A stretch of DNA of 64,000 nt from Phyllobacterium sp. OV277 (GTDB lineage Bacteria > Pseudomonadota > Alphaproteobacteria > Rhizobiales > Rhizobiaceae): the NCBI RefSeq assembly GCF_900104355.1, contig NZ_FNIY01000010.1, forward strand, positions 95,335 to 159,334, given 5' to 3'. Of this stretch, positions 33,754 to 43,383 are shown piece by piece. The notes beneath the pieces are model-generated. The model saw only the letters and a program-made list of their open reading frames with translations, had not been told where the DNA came from and did no database searches. The position numbers and the translations under genes are program-made. Within the stretch, counting starts at the first letter, position 1. Each line of letters begins with the position of its first letter.

Positions 33754-34712
33754 AGCGAAAGACCGTCCTGATGGCTGCCCTGGTTGCGAGTGTGAACCTA
33801 TCATCCCATGCCAGCGCAGAGCCAAAGAGCGATGTGCTCGTGGACGGCTTTGACGGCAAGGATTTTTCGCCGACAGGCGGGCTCTATTACCGCAAAAATT
33901 TTGAACAGAGTGCAGGGACCGTCGAATTTCAATCGGAAGTGACGCGAAATGGCGGCGGCGCGCTGAAGCTCAGCGTCAAACCCTTATGTCCGGGTACAAA
34001 GCACAATTGCAGCGAGCGCGCGGAGATCTGGGAAAAGACCGACAAGCGCGTGCCTTATAATCAGGGCGTCTGGTACGGTTTTGCGGTCAAGTTTGCCGAT
34101 CCCATTCCGACAGATGATCACCGCTATCTTATTGCTCAATGGAAACGTGAAATCGGCCCGAAGGCCGTTGGTGATTTCAGTCCTTTTCTGGCTTTGCGCC
34201 TCAACAAAGGCAAATTGTTTGCCACCATTGAGACCAATTATATTGCACCGGCAAAGGCACAGGGCACGACGACTGTCAGCGCCTGCGGCGAGGGACAGAC
34301 GCCGGTCTGGTTGCGCCCTGATACCAATCAGATGCGCGCATTGGTGGCCGCAGATTCAAGCTGGACACCGCAGGATGGCAAGCAGTTCAACACCTGCACC
34401 AATGCTATTACACTGACGGATCGCGGCAATAAACTGCCGACACCCGATTCAGGCTGGATCGATTTTGCCATCTATACCAAGCCGGGACCTGACGGGTCCG
34501 GCCATGTCGAGATATTTGCCAACAACAAATGGATCGTAACGATCAAGGGCCATATCGGCCATGCCGACAAGGGGCTCGGCAAGAATCAGTATTTCAAGTT
34601 CGGTCCCTATCGCGCCGCAGACGACAAGGAATGGGCACTCTATTACGATGATTTCCGCCGGTCGCCCCGGTGTGAAGACGTGATGGATGCGCAGTTCTGC
34701 CCGGTTTTGTAA
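33750..34712 (+). CDS. Secreted polysaccharide lyase-like protein (PF14099 type)
   Basis: The 320-residue precursor has a signal peptide (about 1-23, HASAEP) and a beta-jelly-roll body with CSERAEIWEK, YNQGVWYGFAVKFADPIPTD and WIDFAIYTKPGPDGSGHVEI. The C-terminus is YYDDFRRSPRCEDVMDAQFC. This is the heparin-lyase-I-like family (Polysacc_lyase, PF14099), whose members cleave uronate-containing polysaccharides by beta-elimination. It fits a locus with a uronate-forming dehydrogenase. True substrate and activity are unknown. Four to six cysteines suggest disulfides in the periplasm. Confidence 0.8.
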   Translation: MKRKTVLMAALVASVNLSSHASAEPKSDVLVDGFDGKDFSPTGGLYYRKNFEQSAGTVEFQSEVTRNGGGALKLSVKPLCPGTKHNCSERAEIWEKTDKRVPYNQGVWYGFAVKFADPIPTDDHRYLIAQWKREIGPKAVGDFSPFLALRLNKGKLFATIETNYIAPAKAQGTTTVSACGEGQTPVWLRPDTNQMRALVAADSSWTPQDGKQFNTCTNAITLTDRGNKLPTPDSGWIDFAIYTKPGPDGSGHVEIFANNKWIVTIKGHIGHADKGLGKNQYFKFGPYRAADDKEWALYYDDFRRSPRCEDVMDAQFCPVL

Positions 34713-34747
34713 GCTTCAAGTGACACAAAATATCCCTGAAACGCTAG

Positions 34748-34762
34748 CACGATGTCATCGTG
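34748..34762. promoter_or_regulatory. Palindromic candidate operator before the ABC transporter operon
   Basis: Perfect 7-bp arms CACGATG/CATCGTG around one central base, in the 139-bp gap between the lyase gene and the ABC ATPase gene. The shape suits a LacI/GntR-type repressor. No regulator of that kind is encoded nearby. Confidence 0.45.
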
Positions 34763-34851
34763 ATGTGACCCAACTAGACTCACTGTTTGTCGTGCGATAG
34801 TCTGGCCTGAATGGGCGACAATAAAAACGCTTTGGGGAATAAAAAACTGGC

Positions 34852-36741
34852 ATGACGTCGGGGTCTGATCTTTTACGAATCGAGAATCTCGGCATATCGT
34901 TTTCGATGCTGGGCGGGCGTATGCATGTCGTGAAGGGCGCGAATCTGCGCATCCTTCCGGGCAAGGTGACCGCGCTGGTGGGTGAATCCGGTTCGGGAAA
35001 ATCCGTTATCAGCCAATCGGTTATGGGTATCCTGCCCAATACTGCCGCTGTGACGGGTAAAATCCTGTTCACTGATCCGGTTGACGGCAAAACCACAGAC
35101 ATTTTACAGCTGGAGCGCGATGGCCCTGAGATAAGAGCCCTGCGCGGCAGTCGTATGGCCAAGATATTTCAGGAGCCTATGACCTCTTTGTCGCCGCTGC
35201 ACACGGTTGGCAATCAGATCAGCGAAGTTCTGGCCATTCATACGCAGGCGACCAAATCCGAGCGCCGTACCCAGACCGAGGAAATGCTTGGGCTGGTCGG
35301 GTTTTCCAATCCGAAGCGCACCTATGACATGTACCCGTTTGAGTTGTCAGGCGGTATGCGGCAGCGCGCAATGATTGCGATGGCCCTGATCTGCCGCCCC
35401 GCCTTGCTCATCGCTGACGAGCCGACAACAGCCCTTGATGTGACCATTCAGGCGCAAATTCTCGAATTGCTGCGCAATCTCCAGCACAAGCTCAATATGG
35501 CCATGCTGCTGATCACCCACGATCTGGGCGTGGTTGCCAATATGGCTGACGAGGTCGTTGTCATCTATCACGGCGAGATTATGGAAGCTGGGCCTGTCGA
35601 TGCGATTTTCCGCAACCCGCAGCACACCTATCTCAAGGGTCTGATGGCGGCCATACCGCATTTTGACATGAAACCGGGCGAGCGTCTGAAGGCGCTGCGC
35701 GAAGTTCCTGTCAATTCCGGCGTCCTGTGGGGCAAGAAAAAGCAAGAGGAAGCCGCCCCCGAGGTGCTTCTCTCGGTGCGAAATCTCGTAAAAACCTACG
35801 GAATTCGAAAATCCGGGCTTTTCGGCAAACAGGATCAAACCCGTATCCGCGCTGTCGATGGTGTCAGTTTCGATATCCGGCGCGGCGAATGCCTCGGCCT
35901 TGTCGGCGAAAGTGGTTCAGGCAAGACCACGGTCAGCAAGATATTAATGCGGGCCATCACCCCCGACAGTGGCTCCATCACCTTTGACGATGGCAAGGGC
36001 AAGCTGGATGTTCTCGCAGCACAGGGGCCAAAGCTTCTGGAATTGCGCACCAAAATCCAGATGGTTTTTCAAGATCCTGTTTCATCGCTGTCGCCGCGCA
36101 TGACAGTGCAGAACATTCTGAGCGAGCCGCTGGAAATTCACGGACGCGGTGACAGGGCGTCGCGCCTTGAGAAAGTGCGCGCGCTGATGCAGGCCATTGG
36201 TCTCGACCAGCGATACCTTAATCGTTATCCGCATAGTTTCTCAGGCGGGCAACGCCAGCGCATCGGCATTGCGCGGGCTCTGGCGCTCGGGCCGCAATTG
36301 CTGATCTGCGACGAGCCCGTCTCGGCGCTCGATGTTTCTGTTCAGGCGCAGATTCTCAATCTTCTGAAAGATTTGCAGAAGGAACTCGGCCTGACATATC
36401 TGTTCATTTCACACAACCTTGCGGTCGTTGACTACATGGCAGACCGCATCGCCGTGATGTGTGCCGGACGGATCGTCGAAATAGCGCCACGCGAAATCAT
36501 CCTGCGTGATCCTGTTCATCCCTATACAAAGGCGCTTCTGGCGGCGATACCCTTTCCGGATCTCGACCGCCCGCTTGATTTCAAGACGCTCAGGGCCAGC
36601 GGTGCGTCCGACCAGCGGCTTTGGGGACCGCAATTCTCCAGCGGAGAGGAAGAAGACCCGCTTTCACCAGCCGATCTTGGCAATGGTCATCTGGTGCTGG
36701 CACGGCGCAATGTCGATGTTAAGGAACTACGCTCTTGGTAA
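34852..36741 (+). CDS. Fused two-domain ABC ATPase (DppD-DppF type)
   Basis: The 629-residue protein fuses both nucleotide-binding domains of a family-5 importer. Domain 1 (about 5-265) has Walker [13 protein letters not shown], signature [15 protein letters not shown] and Walker [16 protein letters not shown]. Domain 2 (about 300-585) has [27 protein letters not shown] and [14 protein letters not shown]. Both sets look catalytically complete. The tail carries the oligopeptide-type region ([12 protein letters not shown]). It is the first gene of the transporter operon and overlaps the binding-protein gene by 7 bp. Confidence 0.95.
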   Translation: MTSGSDLLRIENLGISFSMLGGRMHVVKGANLRILPGKVTALVGESGSGKSVISQSVMGILPNTAAVTGKILFTDPVDGKTTDILQLERDGPEIRALRGSRMAKIFQEPMTSLSPLHTVGNQISEVLAIHTQATKSERRTQTEEMLGLVGFSNPKRTYDMYPFELSGGMRQRAMIAMALICRPALLIADEPTTALDVTIQAQILELLRNLQHKLNMAMLLITHDLGVVANMADEVVVIYHGEIMEAGPVDAIFRNPQHTYLKGLMAAIPHFDMKPGERLKALREVPVNSGVLWGKKKQEEAAPEVLLSVRNLVKTYGIRKSGLFGKQDQTRIRAVDGVSFDIRRGECLGLVGESGSGKTTVSKILMRAITPDSGSITFDDGKGKLDVLAAQGPKLLELRTKIQMVFQDPVSSLSPRMTVQNILSEPLEIHGRGDRASRLEKVRALMQAIGLDQRYLNRYPHSFSGGQRQRIGIARALALGPQLLICDEPVSALDVSVQAQILNLLKDLQKELGLTYLFISHNLAVVDYMADRIAVMCAGRIVEIAPREIILRDPVHPYTKALLAAIPFPDLDRPLDFKTLRASGASDQRLWGPQFSSGEEEDPLSPADLGNGHLVLARRNVDVKELRSW

Positions 36742-38642
36742 CGCGGCGGACTGTATTGGGTGCACTTGCCTCTGCGATGGTTCCGGTCACGGCCAAAGCA
36801 GCCGATCGTGAACGCGAGCCGGAATTTCTGGAAGACCGGCTGCGTGCCACAAGCCTGCCTCCCCTTGCCCAGCGCATACCAAAGCGGCCAAGGATCATCA
36901 ATCTGAAAGCAATGGGGCGTGTACCCGGACAATATGGCGGCACGCTGCGTACCATTATCGGTAGCCAGAAAGACATCCGGTTCATGACCATCTATGGCTA
37001 TGCCCGGCTGGTCGGATATGACGAACATCTCGTCCTGCAACCGGATGTGCTGGAGTCTTTCCAGTCGGAAAATGATACTGTTTTCACTTTCACGATCCGC
37101 GAGGGTCACAAATGGTCAGATGGGTCGCTGCTGACAGCTGACGATTTCAGCTATTGGTGGAACGACGTTCTTCTGAATGCCGACCTGACGCCCGGCGGGG
37201 GTGCTCTGGAACTGCGCATCGATGGCAAGCTGCCGCGCTTCGAGGTTCTCGATCCATTGACGGTCCGCTATTCGTGGGAGTCTCCTAATCCGTTTTTTCT
37301 GCCAAGCCTTGCAGCCCCGCAAGCGCTGGCCATTGTCGGCCCATCGGTCTACCTGAAGAAATTCCACAAGGATTATCAGGACAAATTCCGGCTAGCCGCA
37401 CTGATGAAGGAAAACCGGGTCAAGAAGTGGGCTGATCTTCACATCAAGATGGCGCGGCAATATCGCCCTGAGAATCCGGAATTGCCGGTGCTTGATCCCT
37501 GGCGGAACATGACAGCGCCACCCGCCGAACAGTTCGTTTTCGAGCGCAATCCCTTCTTCCATCGGGTTGACGAGAATGGCAGGCAGTTGCCTTATGTCGA
37601 CCGTTTCATCCTGAATGTCAGTTCGCCAACAATTATTCCCGCAAAAACCGGTGCGGGCGAAAGCGATTTGCAGGCCACCGGTGTTGATTTTGCAGATTAT
37701 ACCTTCCTTAAGGAGGCAGAAAAACGTTATCCGATCAAAGTCGACCTATGGAAGACGATCCGTGGCTCGCGCATTGCCATACTTCCCAATCTGAACTGCC
37801 TGGATGATAGTTGGCGGGCGCTGTTTCGCGAGGTGCGATTCCGTCGTGCACTTTCTCTGGCAATCGACAGGCATGAGATCAATATGGCCGTATTCTATGG
37901 CCTTGGGACACCAAGCGCGGACACGGTCCTGCCGGAAAGTCCGCTTTATAAGCCGGAATATGCAAAAGCCTGGATTGATTTTGACCCCGCCAAAGCCAAT
38001 GCGTTGCTCGACGAAGTGGGCATGCAAAACCGTAACGATGATGGCATCCGTCTTTTACCCGATGGTCGCCCCGCGGAAATCACAGTCGAGACACCGGGCG
38101 AGAGCACGCTGGATGTCGATGTGCTCGAACTTGTAACCGACCACTGGCGCAAGGTTGGGCTTGCGCTTTATACCCGAACCTCCCAGCGCGATATTTTCCG
38201 CAGCCGCGCTCAGGGAGGCCGTATCATGATGTCGATCGGGCTTGGCATTCCCAATGGGGTGGCGACCGCTGACATGAATCCGGGGCAATTGGCCCCGACA
38301 GCCGATGATCAGTACCAATGGCCCGTATGGGGCAGGCATTACCTCTCCGTCGGACAGAATGGACAGGCGCCCGATCTGCCCGAAGCACAGGAGCTTCTTG
38401 ACCTACAGAACAGCTGGCGTAAATCGGCCCATATGCCTGAAAGAACTGAGATATGGCACAAGATGCTGTCTCTCTACACGGATCAGGTGTTTTCCATAGG
38501 GCTGGTCAACGGCACATTGCAGCCTATCTTGCGCTCGTCGCGCTTGCAAAATGTTCCTGATAAAGGGCTCTACGGTTTTGATCCCACCTGCTACCTCGGA
38601 ATATACATGCCTGACACCTTCTGGCTCAGCGGGGAGAAATAG
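36735..38642 (+). CDS. ABC substrate-binding protein, family 5
   Basis: The 635-residue periplasmic binding protein begins at a TTG that overlaps the ATPase stop (TTGGTAA). Its N-terminus [20 protein letters not shown] is a signal with twin arginines, possibly Tat. Family-5 features include [20 protein letters not shown], the [20 protein letters not shown] motif (the family signature region), and [20 protein letters not shown]. At about 630 residues it is larger than DppA/OppA (about 530). Family-5 proteins bind peptides but also oligosaccharides such as cellobiose and chitobiose. Here the lyase and glycosyltransferase context favours a glycan ligand, which is inference. Confidence 0.9.
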   Translation: MVTRRTVLGALASAMVPVTAKAADREREPEFLEDRLRATSLPPLAQRIPKRPRIINLKAMGRVPGQYGGTLRTIIGSQKDIRFMTIYGYARLVGYDEHLVLQPDVLESFQSENDTVFTFTIREGHKWSDGSLLTADDFSYWWNDVLLNADLTPGGGALELRIDGKLPRFEVLDPLTVRYSWESPNPFFLPSLAAPQALAIVGPSVYLKKFHKDYQDKFRLAALMKENRVKKWADLHIKMARQYRPENPELPVLDPWRNMTAPPAEQFVFERNPFFHRVDENGRQLPYVDRFILNVSSPTIIPAKTGAGESDLQATGVDFADYTFLKEAEKRYPIKVDLWKTIRGSRIAILPNLNCLDDSWRALFREVRFRRALSLAIDRHEINMAVFYGLGTPSADTVLPESPLYKPEYAKAWIDFDPAKANALLDEVGMQNRNDDGIRLLPDGRPAEITVETPGESTLDVDVLELVTDHWRKVGLALYTRTSQRDIFRSRAQGGRIMMSIGLGIPNGVATADMNPGQLAPTADDQYQWPVWGRHYLSVGQNGQAPDLPEAQELLDLQNSWRKSAHMPERTEIWHKMLSLYTDQVFSIGLVNGTLQPILRSSRLQNVPDKGLYGFDPTCYLGIYMPDTFWLSGEK

Positions 38643-38644
38643 CC

Positions 38645-39643
38645 ATGTTGCGATATATTCTTTGGCGTATCGCGGCAATGGTCCCCACCTTGCTGATCAT
38701 TTCAGCGCTGGTGTTCGTCATCATTGAACTACCGCCGGGCAATTTCCTTGAAAGCCAGATCGCCGAAATGCAGGCGCAAGGCGAAACCGTCAATCTTCAG
38801 GATATGGAAGAGTTGCGTCACCAATACGGTTTCGACCAACCTCCGGTTTTGCGTTATTTCCATTGGCTCGGGGGCATGCTGCAGGGAGATTTCGGTTACT
38901 CGTTCGAATATCAACTCCCCGTCAGTGATGTGGTAGGTGATCGGCTGTGGCTGACAGTGCTGGTGTCCTTCGTTACCATTCTCTTCACGTGGCTGCTTGC
39001 CTTTCCCATCGGCATGTACTCGGCGACCCACCAATATAGCTGGAGCGACTACGGTCTGACGCTGTTCGGCCTGTTGGGAATAGCCATTCCTAACTTCATG
39101 CTGGCACTGATCCTGATGTATTTTGCCAATATCTGGTTTGGCACATCTATCGGCCATCTCATGGACCAGAAATATCTGAGCGAACCTATGAGCTGGGAGA
39201 AAACACGATCAATCCTCTCCCATCTGTGGATTCCGGTCATCATCGTCGGCACGGCGGGCACGGCGGGGATGATCCGACGCTTGCGCGCCAATCTGCTCGA
39301 TGAATTGCAGAAGCAATATGTCATGACAGCAAGGGCCAAGGGGCTGCACCCCTTCCGAACATTGGTCAAATACCCATTGCGTATGGCACTGAACTTCTTC
39401 GTCGCTGATATCGGCTCGATCCTGCCAGCCATTATATCGGGCGCTGAAATCACAGCAATTGTACTTTCGTTGGAGACAACCGGGCCAATGCTGATCAAAG
39501 CATTGCAAAGTCAGGATATGTATCTGGCCGGATCGTTCCTGATGTTTCTGGCGTTTCTGACGGTTATTGGCGTGCTCATATCCGATATTGCACTGGCCTT
39601 CCTTGATCCGCGTATCCGCTTGCAGGGCAGGAGCACAAAGTGA
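38645..39643 (+). CDS. ABC permease, DppB type
   Basis: The 332-residue inner-membrane permease has about six hydrophobic segments. Its N-terminus RYILWRIAAMVPTLLIISAL is typical of DppB/OppB. The EAA coupling region includes YVMTARAKGLHPFRTLVKYP and the final helix is followed by LDPRIRLQG. It starts 2 bp after the binding-protein stop, and its stop overlaps the next permease start as GTGA. Confidence 0.94.
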   Translation: MLRYILWRIAAMVPTLLIISALVFVIIELPPGNFLESQIAEMQAQGETVNLQDMEELRHQYGFDQPPVLRYFHWLGGMLQGDFGYSFEYQLPVSDVVGDRLWLTVLVSFVTILFTWLLAFPIGMYSATHQYSWSDYGLTLFGLLGIAIPNFMLALILMYFANIWFGTSIGHLMDQKYLSEPMSWEKTRSILSHLWIPVIIVGTAGTAGMIRRLRANLLDELQKQYVMTARAKGLHPFRTLVKYPLRMALNFFVADIGSILPAIISGAEITAIVLSLETTGPMLIKALQSQDMYLAGSFLMFLAFLTVIGVLISDIALAFLDPRIRLQGRSTK

Positions 39644-40815
39644 CATCTCAGCTCCCCCTACCCGGCGCACCCTTGCAGCACTACGTCTCGACGGCGCCGT
39701 TCGATCCCATGTCGGTCGAGGCTATGACTGATGCTCAGGCCAAGGTTCATCTTGCCTCGCAAACGCGGCTCATGTGGTGGAAGTTCAAACGCCACCGGCT
39801 TGCGCTCGCCTCGGGGATTTTTCTGCTCGCGCTCTACAGCATGATCATCATTGCTGAGTTTCTGGCGCCCTATAACCTGCATACACGAAATGTTGATTTC
39901 ATTCACTCCCCGCCACAGCGGGTCCGGCTGTTTCATGACGGAAAGTTAATTGGACCATACGTGTATGGTCGTGAAATGAAATTGGATATGGAATCGCTGA
40001 AACGCGTATACACCGACAACAGAAACGATGTGCAGCCCCTGCGCTTTTTCTGCCGTGGCGATGATTACCGTTTCTGGGGCGTCGTGGCGACGAATGTTCA
40101 TCTGGTCTGTCCGGCCAAGGGTGGACAGATGTTCCTGCTGGGAACCGACCGGCTGGGACGCGATGTGCTCTCACGTATTATCTATGGTGCGCGTATTTCG
40201 CTGACCATTGGCCTTATCGGCATAACCATCAGTTTCGTTCTCGGCATCATTATCGGCGGACTTGCAGGCTATCATGGTGGCTGGTTCGATCTGCTGGTTC
40301 AACGCGTCATCGAAGTGTTGCAATCGCTGCCTAGTCTGCCGTTGTGGATGGCACTGGCCGCCATCATGCCCGTGACGTGGAGTCCCATCCTCATCTACTT
40401 TGGTATAACCATCATTCTCGGCATGCTGGATTGGACCGGTCTTGCCCGCGCTGTGCGTTCGAAGATTCTAGCGCTGCGTGAAGAGGATTATGTTCTCGCT
40501 GCCCAGTTGATGGGAGCAAAAAGCGGACGTATTATTGGCCGTCATCTGGTTCCTGGCTTCATGTCACATCTGATTGCCACGGCGACCATATCCATTCCGG
40601 GCATGATTCTGGGTGAGACAGCACTGAGCTTTCTTGGCCTTGGTCTTCGCCCGCCGATCACCAGTTGGGGAATTCTTTTGACTGAAGCCCGCAGTGTCAG
40701 TGTGATCGCATTCTATCCGTGGCTTTTATTTCCAATGATTCCAGTCATTCTGGTTATTTTGGCGTTCAATTTTCTGGGAGATGGGTTGCGCGATGCCGCC
40801 GACCCCTACAGATAG
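39640..40815 (+). CDS. ABC permease, DppC type
   Basis: The 391-residue permease starts with GTG overlapping the previous stop. Features are an extended cytoplasmic N-terminus (about 1-50), a first helix (about 55-78) and an unusually large periplasmic insertion (about 80-170) before the core. The core has GTDRLGRDVLSRIIYGARIS, the EAA motif region VLAAQLMGAKSGRIIGRHLV and the C-terminal LGDGLRDAADPYR, a DppC hallmark. Together with DppB and the fused ATPase it completes the importer. Confidence 0.94.
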   Translation: MTSQLPLPGAPLQHYVSTAPFDPMSVEAMTDAQAKVHLASQTRLMWWKFKRHRLALASGIFLLALYSMIIIAEFLAPYNLHTRNVDFIHSPPQRVRLFHDGKLIGPYVYGREMKLDMESLKRVYTDNRNDVQPLRFFCRGDDYRFWGVVATNVHLVCPAKGGQMFLLGTDRLGRDVLSRIIYGARISLTIGLIGITISFVLGIIIGGLAGYHGGWFDLLVQRVIEVLQSLPSLPLWMALAAIMPVTWSPILIYFGITIILGMLDWTGLARAVRSKILALREEDYVLAAQLMGAKSGRIIGRHLVPGFMSHLIATATISIPGMILGETALSFLGLGLRPPITSWGILLTEARSVSVIAFYPWLLFPMIPVILVILAFNFLGDGLRDAADPYR

Positions 40816-40833
40816 AGGAAAGTTGACAGACCA

Positions 40834-40914
40834 ATGAATGTGCATTCTCCCAGCCGTCCCGAATGTGCTGCGCAGGTGAAACTGCCGCAGCAATTCGTCT
40901 CCAAGAGGTTTTGA
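40834..40914 (+). CDS. Possible 26-codon leader ORF
   Basis: A short ATG-initiated frame in the 101-bp gap between the permease and the first glycosyltransferase ends TGA two bases before that gene's ATG. A GAGGAAAG element lies about 11 bp upstream. It could couple translation to the next gene. I have no homology evidence and it may be chance. Confidence 0.2.
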   Translation: MNVHSPSRPECAAQVKLPQQFVSKRF

Positions 40915-40916
40915 CC

Positions 40917-42125
40917 ATGATGCGGCGTTTCGAAGATGCTCGGATCTTGATGTATAGCCATGACACGTTTGGCCTCGGCCATCTCAGACGTTGCAGGACC
41001 ATCGCCCACTCGCTCGTTGAGGATTATCGCGGGCTCAACATTCTCATCATCTCCGGTGCAACCATCGCCGGGGCGTTTGACTATCGCGCACGGGTTGATT
41101 TCGTAAAAGTGCCAAGCGTGATCAAGCTGCGCAATGGCGAATATACTTCGCTCGCCCGCCACATCGATCTGCACGAAACGCTAAAAATGCGCCAGTCGAT
41201 CATCAGGCATACCGCTGAAACGTTTCAACCGGATATTTTCATCGTCGACAAGGAGCCGATGGGGCTGAAAGGCGAGGTCGAAGAGACCTTGGCCTATCTC
41301 AAGTCACGCGGCACTACGCTTGTGCTTGGCCTGCGCGAAGTCATGGATGCGCCGCATCTGCTCGAAGCCGAGTGGAAAAAGGCCAATGTGATGCAGAAGA
41401 TCGATCAGTATTACGACAATGTGTGGGTCTATGGCCCGCCGGATTTCTATGACCCTCTGGTCGATCTCGATGTGCCTGCCGGTGTGCGCAACAAGATGGA
41501 ATTTGTCGGATTTCTTCAGCGCAGCCTGTCCCATGACAAGGCCTCTGTGCATGTGCCTGAAGGTGACTACATTCTGGTGACGACGGGCGGTGGCGGCGAT
41601 GGTGCAGACCTCGTCCACAACGTCATCCATGCCTATCAGCAGGATCCGACACTGACGCACAAGGCCTTTATTGTGCTTGGACCCTATATGCCCGCCAAAC
41701 AGCGGGCCAAGCTAGTGAAAAAAGGCAGTAAAATCCCTTATATCGAAGTCATCGAATTCGATAACCGCATGGAAGAACTGATTGCCGGGGCAAAGGCTGT
41801 GGTGGCCATGGGCGGCTACAACACCTATTGCGAGATATTGTCGTTCGACAAGCCTGCGCTGATTGTTCCGCGCATCCAACCGCGTGAAGAGCAGCTGATC
41901 CGCGCGCAACGTGCTTCAGAGCTTGGGCTTGTCGACATGCTCCTGCCTGAAGAAGCCGAAGACCCCTTGCGGCTTGCCGAAGCACTCAAGCGTCTGCCGG
42001 ATCGTGCACCACCATCCAAGAGCGGCGAAGACATGCGTCTGGAAGGCCTCGTTCATATTTCGAAGATCGTCGGCGACTGGCTGGATGAGCGCCAGCAGCA
42101 GCAACCGCTGGCCGTTGCCGAATAA
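40917..42125 (+). CDS. GT-B glycosyltransferase, COG4671 type
   Basis: The 402-residue cytoplasmic protein matches the COG4671 predicted glycosyltransferase pattern. N-terminal RILMYSHDTFGLGHLRRCRT resembles the GLGH acceptor loop of MurG-like GT28 enzymes. The C-terminal donor domain contains YILVTTGGGGDGADLVHNVI and AVVAMGGYNTYCEILSFDKP, the GG-N-T-EIL nucleotide-binding motif. ATG 40917 has AGAGG 8 bp upstream. It starts the glycosyltransferase trio downstream of the ABC importer. Sugar donor and acceptor are not deducible. Confidence 0.88.
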   Translation: MMRRFEDARILMYSHDTFGLGHLRRCRTIAHSLVEDYRGLNILIISGATIAGAFDYRARVDFVKVPSVIKLRNGEYTSLARHIDLHETLKMRQSIIRHTAETFQPDIFIVDKEPMGLKGEVEETLAYLKSRGTTLVLGLREVMDAPHLLEAEWKKANVMQKIDQYYDNVWVYGPPDFYDPLVDLDVPAGVRNKMEFVGFLQRSLSHDKASVHVPEGDYILVTTGGGGDGADLVHNVIHAYQQDPTLTHKAFIVLGPYMPAKQRAKLVKKGSKIPYIEVIEFDNRMEELIAGAKAVVAMGGYNTYCEILSFDKPALIVPRIQPREEQLIRAQRASELGLVDMLLPEEAEDPLRLAEALKRLPDRAPPSKSGEDMRLEGLVHISKIVGDWLDERQQQQPLAVAE

Positions 42126-42135
42126 AGAGATCACT

Positions 42136-43383
42136 TTGCCCATACGCCGTAAAACACTGGTGGTGCTGAAGGGTTATCCACGCCTGTCGGAAACCTTTAT
42201 TGCGCAGGAACTGCTTGGGCTGGAGCGTGCAGGGTTCGACCTGACGCTCATCTCCATGCGCAAACCGACCGACAAGAAGCGGCATCCGATCCACGATGAG
42301 ATCAAGGCGCGGGTGGTCTATCTGCCTGAATATCTGCACGACGAGCCGCTACGGGTGCTGCGCGCGCTGTTTGCAGGCTGGTCAAAGCCGGGTTTCAAAC
42401 CGCTCCTGCGCCGGTTCTGGGCTGATTTGCGCCGTGACCTCACCCGCAACAGGTTCCGTCGCCTCGGGCAGGCGCTTGTGCTTGCGCATGAATGGCCCGA
42501 TGCCGGTGAATGGCTGCATGCGCATTTCATCCACACGCCTGCCTCGGTGACCGCCTATACAAGCATCATGACCGGCGTGCCGTGGACCTGTTCTGCCCAT
42601 GCCAAGGACATCTGGACCTCGCCGGACTGGGAACTGACGGAGAAACTGGCCGAGGCCCGCTGGAGCGTCACCTGCACGCGCAGCGGCTTTGACCATATGC
42701 GCGAGCTGACGGACCGCAAGGATGAAGTGCATCTGAGCTATCATGGCCTTGATCTGGCGCGGTTCGGACATTTCAACGAAGCGCGATCCAACCGGAATGG
42801 TTCCGGTATCGCCGATCCCGTACAGATTTTGAGTGTTGGCCGGGCCGTGGAAAAGAAGGGCTACGATGTCCTGCTGCGCGCTTTCGCCTTGCTGCCTGCT
42901 GACCTCAACTGGAGGTTCGTGCATATTGGCGGTGGCGACCAGCTGGCGAAATTGAAGCCTCTGGCGCAAGAACTTGGCATTGCCGATCGCATCATCTGGA
43001 AAGGCGCACTTGCGCAGGAAGAAGTGCTGCAACACTATCGCAACGCCGATATATTCGCGCTGGCGTGCCGGATTGCGGCGGATGGTGACCGCGATGGTCT
43101 GCCGAACGTTCTCGTCGAAGCCTCAAGTCAAAACCTCGTCTGTATCTCGACCAACATATCAGGTGTTCCAGAACTGTTGACGGACGGGCAGAATGGCCTT
43201 GTTGTGCCGCCGGAGGACCCGCAATCCCTTGCCAATGCGCTGGAGGAGGCAATTCGCCGACCGGAACTGCGCCATCGTCTGGGTAAAGCCGCCGAACAAA
43301 GAGTGCGCGAACACTTCGATCACAATTCCAGCATCCGGCAATTGACCAGCCTGTTTGAAACCGAGTGGCAGAAGACCAGATGA
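42136..43383 (+). CDS. Glycosyltransferase family 4
   Basis: The 415-residue enzyme starts at TTG 42136 (MPIRRKTLVVLKGYPRLSET), with AAAGAGA 5 bp upstream, 10 bp after the previous stop. It has an N-terminal Rossmann fold (RLSETFIAQELLGLERAGFD) and a C-terminal GT4 domain with ILSVGRAVEKKGYDVLLRAF and DRDGLPNVLVEASSQNLVCI (the E-x7-E donor motif). It ends with DHNSSIRQLTSLFE. It resembles colanic-acid-type WcaL/AmsK retaining transferases used for exopolysaccharides. The next gene starts within its stop (ATGA). Confidence 0.92.
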   Translation: MPIRRKTLVVLKGYPRLSETFIAQELLGLERAGFDLTLISMRKPTDKKRHPIHDEIKARVVYLPEYLHDEPLRVLRALFAGWSKPGFKPLLRRFWADLRRDLTRNRFRRLGQALVLAHEWPDAGEWLHAHFIHTPASVTAYTSIMTGVPWTCSAHAKDIWTSPDWELTEKLAEARWSVTCTRSGFDHMRELTDRKDEVHLSYHGLDLARFGHFNEARSNRNGSGIADPVQILSVGRAVEKKGYDVLLRAFALLPADLNWRFVHIGGGDQLAKLKPLAQELGIADRIIWKGALAQEEVLQHYRNADIFALACRIAADGDRDGLPNVLVEASSQNLVCISTNISGVPELLTDGQNGLVVPPEDPQSLANALEEAIRRPELRHRLGKAAEQRVREHFDHNSSIRQLTSLFETEWQKTR

